Positions 59,211-64,000 of a DNA stretch of 64,000 nt are shown piece by piece. The stretch's first letter is position 1. Each line of letters starts with the position of its first letter. Origin of the DNA: Riptortus pedestris (lineage: Eukaryota; Arthropoda; Insecta; Hemiptera; Alydidae). Made by a program: the position numbers and the translations under genes. The notes beneath the pieces are model-generated. The model worked only from the letters and a program-made list of their open reading frames with translations. It was not told the DNA's origin and did no database searches. Where the stretch lies: NCBI GenBank assembly GCA_019009955.1, contig CM032228.1, forward strand, positions 204,090,501 to 204,154,500, in the 5' to 3' direction.

Positions 59211-60531
59211 ATACAGAAAATGAATATTTTTTCTGAGCAACAAAATTTTCTTAGATGTAAAAATTAAGTTTGAAGTTAAAAAAAAATCCCAGAACTCTAA
59301 AGAATCAAATTCATGAAAAACACAATCAGAAAACACTAAAATAGTACACTAAGCCCAAGAGTTATCAAACGAAAGAAATTTAAGATACTCTGTATTTATT
59401 TAACATAAAATATCATATAAATAAACTTTAAAGCAATCAATTATTTATTTAATCTTGGAATAAGAAACATTTTATTGTTTTATGGGTTAAATGGTATTCA
59501 AATAACACAAAATATCAATCCTTATAAATGATTTATATGTGAGGATTAGTGTTTTTTGACCCACCTAGACTCTTAAAGAAAATTAAACATTACCAAACCA
59601 AGACGTCATTCTAAAAAAAAGAACTGCCATCACTACAAAAATAAAGACAAGACATTATCATGACAAAAGACTACTTAAATGTGTGAATAGAAAAAGAACC
59701 TTCATTGTGGAATATGTGAATATTTCTAGTGAATGAATAGAACAATCAATTTTAAAAATACACTATAAAGAAAATTTATTAGAATAAATTTACGTTTTGT
59801 GCGTTCTAAAGAAAGGTTGATTATTATGGTTAGCGAATATATTATTGAGTTTAATACTTTCCCAGAAATTCTATTTTCTCTTTAATGATTCCCATCTGTA
59901 AAAGGAAATTCATGGTTCTGGTAGAGATGGTTCTTCCTACCCCCGTCCATATCCTGTATATTTTATAACCACTTTCTCAAAATCAAATGAGTAAATTTTC
60001 TTGGAAACATAAAATGTCAAGAATTCAAATGTTTTGCTCAATGTTTGCTTAAGAGCCATCGGAAGCAAATTATATCTATCGTAACACATGTGTCTGAGGT
60101 CGCTACATGACATGATATTAGACATTTAAGAAAAATATTCCTCGGTTTCAAAGTTAACAATGATTACTTTCGCCACCTGATTTATCAACTTTCTATTAAA
60201 GCAGCATAGAAGCCACTTCCTGCATTCTGGAATTCATAAAAAAAAAAATTACTATTACAAATTACATTAATAAATTGAATAAACTGATATAAGCAAAAAA
60301 TATTAATTTCTTTAAGAGTTTGAGCTTTAAAAATTCAAAAATGTGATAATTGAGACTCTCTCGCTGAGCACTGTCAATTTCTGAACGGATGCTTCTACAA
60401 TCTGCAAAATTATTCCTGTTGCATTATTCAAAAGGTTTTCACCAGTATTTTTAATATTTGCATAGGAGCTAGAATTAGGAGGTAGGGTTTTCATATCCAT
60501 ACCACAGTTCCAGGACTAAATTTTAAATCCA
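59211..60531. other. No recognised feature
   Basis: AT-rich sequence. The frame at 59937-60125 has no motif. Confidence 0.5.
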
Positions 60532-60668
60532 ATTCAAATCTAAAATGTATGATGGTAAGGATTCTGCAATTTGCAACATGATAAACTTCATTGACCGCTA
60601 AAGCAGTTGGTCGAAGGTACCTTTCAGGAATTCAAATCTGGTTATTCGCATTTCATCGGAAATATACT
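60532..60668 (+). repeat. Dispersed 137-bp repeat R3, copy 2
   Basis: Partner of 58081-58218 in the same orientation with roughly 85-90 per cent identity by eye. Both stop at GAAATAT(T/A). Confidence 0.8.
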
Positions 60669-61062
60669 ATTTACATTATCACCGTTTAAAGGTTAAGTGC
60701 CACAAACTTCTTTGTCTGATCTATCACCAAAATTCATTGTGTTTGTTGGTCTACGATTTGCCTTGTTTTTCGGCTTTGAGTAGACCTCTGCTTAGCTAAA
60801 TTTCATTTTTGAAAATCCATGAACTTCAAATGTGTTTTTACTGATATTTAACTGTATTTATATGAAGAAAAAAAACATATTAAAACACATCTTATTTTTT
60901 ACATATTTATAGATGAGACCAAAAATAAAATTATGTACTTAGACAGTTTATAAAACTTCACCAACGGCTGTCAACATTCTCCAATAGCATACGCTCCTAT
61001 AAGCAGCGTAATAGTAAGACGCACCTAAGCCACGGGGGGTCTCTTCTGAACTTTATCTTCGA
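60669..61062. other. No recognised feature
   Basis: AT-rich sequence, nothing recognised. Confidence 0.5.
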
Positions 61063-61103
61063 GTGTTTGGAAGTATTTCAAATGTTGAAATACTTCCAAA
61101 CAC
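61063..61103. repeat. Perfect 19-bp-arm hairpin
   Basis: GTGTTTGGAAGTATTTCAA (61063-61081) and TTGAAATACTTCCAAACAC (61085-61103) are exact inverse copies around the loop ATG. It sits at the left edge of an R1 3' fragment. Confidence 0.95.
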
Positions 61104-61200
61104 CTATTTAGGTAAATGTTCAAAAATGTAATTAGATATTCAAAATCACGTCATGATTACGACCTCAATAGTTGATTACCTTAAGGGAAATCTGCTAAAA
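61104..61200 (+). mobile_element. R1 3' terminal fragment
   Basis: It contains CGTCATGATTACGACCTCAA, TAGTTGATTACCTTAAGGGA and AATCTGCTAAAA. Only the last ~95 bp of R1 is present, with the terminus intact. Confidence 0.75.
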
Positions 61201-62124
61201 TTAAAATCGCTACCTAGTTATATAAGATGAACTATCGTGGACCGTTTACATTCCATAGACCTCTAATTCTTTTTATTTGACCTTATGTAGGTCTCCATCG
61301 GCCCCTTGGGGTCAATTCCACTTTGGGTTTCATCCGTTAAGAGTATAGTTAGGCTTGGTATTTCAATTATTTACTGATATAGACAAACTTCCCGTGTTAT
61401 ACCGTGAGCTAATTAAACGTCTATTTTGTATTCTATCAACAAAATTTTATTTTCTAATATTCAGCTATTCTTAATTTTGTAAAATCCATAAAATTTATCT
61501 GACTCCTTCCACATATTTTAGTATTTAAGACGTGGCACCAAATGCAGAGGATAATGACGTGTGTGAGCCACTGATGGATTGTCTCAATTGAGATATTTAT
61601 GACCTGCCGTAACTTTGGTAATAATATTAAGAAAATAATAATGAATTATCGAATAAATAAATATTCAATAAATTATTGCGATACTTGATATGTGATAAAT
61701 ATTGTATAGTACACTGCCCTATGGAATTTGTATTTCGCTTATACATGCAAGAGAGAGAAAACTGGTGTCAGAATATTGCTATCTACCTATTTATTATATA
61801 TTTCTAACCTGCATTGCTTTAGACCATATATATTCGCATAGAAATAGAACTCTTAGATGTGTCGGGAAGCCTCATAATCAATTCATACAGTCCCAACACA
61901 ATTTTTCAGAATGCTAATACGGCCTTGAATATACGTATGCTCGATATAGGATAAATAGAAGTCTCTATGTCGTTTTTTGCATTGCGGGATATTTGAAATT
62001 CGTACAAATCTATATTATTTTCTCAAATGATTTATTACTTAAAGGAAAAAATTAATAAATTTTAGGACAATAGCTTAATTTTAATAGACACAATTGATAA
62101 AGCATTAAGGAAAGAAAATTCGTG
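61201..62124. other. No gene recognised
   Basis: The frame at 61702-61917 shows no motif. No repeat was recognised. Confidence 0.5.
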
Positions 62125-62825
62125 CGCAAACTAAGCAGGTTTCCCACGCGATGGAATGGCACACAAGTAATGGCATCTCATTATATAATCTCTATTTTTA
62201 ATTCAAAATTCGATGAGTAGTAGGGGGGGTTTATTGCAGGTCGAAAACAACAAAATACTAAAAACTCGTTTAACATTTTTGAGTTGCAAGAAAATGTGTA
62301 CAATAACAATTATTTATAACATTTTTCAATCCGCCACATAATAACGAAGATATTTTGAATTTTCTAATCCACCTTTTATTCCAAGTCATATTCCAGACAT
62401 CAATTAATATCATCATTAGTCTTTAAAAAAATAAAATAAAAAATAAACATTTTTAGTCATGATCGTAGAGTCTTAGCTGATGACGCCATCACACAACATA
62501 TTTGCATGAAACTCAAATAATCCTAGCTAATTGAAAACAATATTTAAGCTTGGAATAAGACGTTTCATGATACATTGGCTAGTTGTTAACGCGGCATAAC
62601 CAATTGTGGGGAGAGGGGTTTACTGGAGGATGATAACAAAAATGTACATGTATTTCGGTTAAAAATCGAGATAGAAAAAAAAAGTGTATGTAACAACATT
62701 TATAGGACATTACATTTTTAACAAGGTTTATTATATCTTTAGTTTTCCATAAAACATTTAAATAATATCGAGTTTTGTAACGACTGAACAAAATTTCGAC
62801 CGCCCAGTTGATGTCACACAAGGAC
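62125..62825 (+). mobile_element. R1 copies R, degenerate (type b)
   Basis: CGCAAACTAAGCAGGTTTCC and CACGCGATGGAATGGCACAC give an R1 5' end. AATCCGCCACATAATAACGA is body sequence. Near 62480 a second start-like segment (TGACGCCATCACACAACATA, TTTGCATGAAACTCAAATAA) begins the type b module again and runs to ACGACTGAACAAAATTTCGA. Two overlapping or nested old copies are likely. Confidence 0.6.
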
Positions 62826-63500
62826 AAAGCGGTTTTCTTAGGCGCCTAGAATTTAAAAAATATATTTTAAATCATAACCTTTTATTTACATAGACGCGAG
62901 AGCCATAAGACATATCATATAATTGCATTTGAAATTCTGTTACGTCTGAGGTAAGATGGCAAATAATTATACGGTGAATTCTAAATACAATGCATCATAG
63001 TTCTTATGACAATTGAATTAATAATGTAATAGATGTTCATTTAGTATATGAAGAATATTGTTTACTATCCTCATTATTTTATCGTCAAATTGTGACCTCA
63101 ATACAATCTTCGTTGAAGGTGAAATTGTGGAAGATAAAGATGGGAAAACATATTAAATATTTTTATTAATACTTATTTAATATATATTTTCACTCTTTAA
63201 GTTTCGTGTCTTCTTTGACGCCTCCAGAAGTTGTGCATGGATACTGCAATGGTTCGGTCATACCGCCGAGGCGGCCACGTCCGTAGTGAAAAATTGTAGG
63301 TGGACAATGCGAGGATCACAAAGTACAAAATGAGAGAGAAGTGAAAAGGTAGCTGTATATATTAACAAAAAAAAAAGGATGCAGCGTAGGTTTAACCATA
63401 AATGTGTATTATGCATGTATGTAGATATATGCATTTCCTTGCAACTTGACAAGTCTCCACTGCTTATATATTGACTTTGAAGTGCTGTAATTCAAAATTA
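62826..63500. other. No gene recognised
   Basis: GCCGAGGCGGCCACGTCC at 63265-63282 is a short GC-rich patch without a supported frame. Nothing else was seen. Confidence 0.45.
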
Positions 63501-63640
63501 TTCCTGAGGATGGAGAAAAAGTTACGGCTAATACTCAAGTATGAAGAATGAAAACAATAACAAAGTTTATAATACCAAACTTATTTTATCTGGCACGTTT
63601 CGGTAGACTTTTAAATCGCTCCGTCATATGCGGGATTATG
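63501..63640 (-). mobile_element. Penelope-like element tail
   Basis: Read on the minus strand from about 63640 it gives TATGACGGAGCGATTTAAAA, GTCTACCGAAACGTGCCAGA and TAAAATAAGTTTGGTATTAT, then AAACTTTGTT. The paired motif before CCGAAACGTGCCA is typical of Penelope-like element ends. A CCTGAGGATGGAGAAAAAGT stretch at 63504 on the plus strand is a second end-like motif in opposite orientation. No coding part is seen. Confidence 0.5.
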
Positions 63641-64000
63641 CGCTGTGGAAAAATAAACCACAATGCCGGGATAGACTAAGCTCTACCGGAAGTTTTAATG
63701 AAGTCAAATCCCCTAGAGTGGAAATACTGGAATAAATATAATTTAAAATGTTTATTACTTATTGTTATGCATTATTTCTATGCAGGATTACGAATTAAAT
63801 GGGAGCCTGCTTGTGATGGCCACCGTATTCATTAGAACGGGCAACGGTCCTTTTCTCAATGGTTTCTAATCAACAGCCTGAATGAATGAGTTCATTCACC
63901 CCACCGTATATATTTACAATACACTTCCTGCAATGAATTCTCAATGTTCCATATTTACAAGCCCTATATATTTACTTAATAGCTTTATCAATGATAATAG
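63641..64000. other. No recognised feature
   Basis: Ordinary sequence to the window end. Confidence 0.5.

Overview
The window looks like a repeat-dense, gene-poor stretch of an animal nuclear genome, most likely an arthropod. It is AT-rich, full of long TA, CA and CT arrays, and has no prokaryote-like gene packing. The recognisable mobile elements are of kinds common in arthropods: piggyBac-like TTAA elements, a mariner-type element, remnants of a Jockey/I-like LINE, tRNA-derived SINEs and Penelope-like tails. A crustacean would fit, but I cannot prove the taxon from sequence alone. I found no intact protein-coding gene. The longest open frames are short and are mostly microsatellite translations or remnants of transposons. 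The statements below rest on reading and hand translation; no search was run. Layout: 0.4-7.3 kb holds two tRNA-derived SINEs, two copies of a ~440-bp dispersed repeat (called R2 here), a coding-like fragment cut off by an insertion, and a head-to-head pair of the dominant unnamed repeat (called R1 here). 7.7-8.6 kb is a complete non-autonomous piggyBac-like element with a decayed transposase cysteine-rich tail. 8.7-12.7 kb has a Penelope-like tail, R1 copies and inverted pieces of one LINE type (ORF1 and the ORF2 C-terminus). 13.5-15.0 kb is a mariner-superfamily element with terminal inverted repeats of about 225 bp and a broken transposase. 15.4-30 kb mixes R1 copies, SINEs and a second piggyBac-like element (26.06-26.75 kb). 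At 30.95-31.23 kb lies the one good host-gene signal: a GC-rich TATA promoter followed by a probable non-coding first exon ending in a splice donor. Sequence from 31.2 to 35.1 kb is plain and nearly repeat-free, as in a long first intron. 35.2-53 kb carries R1 copies, a 60-bp minisatellite with higher-order structure, a third TTAA element (40.54-41.48 kb), a palindromic Penelope-like fold-back, a 46-bp minisatellite and a SINE with a perfect 13-bp target duplication. 55-64 kb has a full-length R1 copy of another subtype, a pyrimidine-rich ~60-bp tandem array, a dispersed duplicate pair, a perfect 19-bp-arm hairpin, and a Penelope-like tail at the end. The main undescribed item is R1, a family of about 18 copies or fragments. 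The copies share a ~450-bp 3' body, differ in 5' modules, carry a terminal 20-bp palindrome, and contain an internal TA/CA tract and a poly-C tract. Most of the long dinucleotide arrays in the window sit at this one internal position of R1 copies. The host gene, if the promoter is real, would run rightward, and its coding exons would lie beyond the window or be unrecognised within it.
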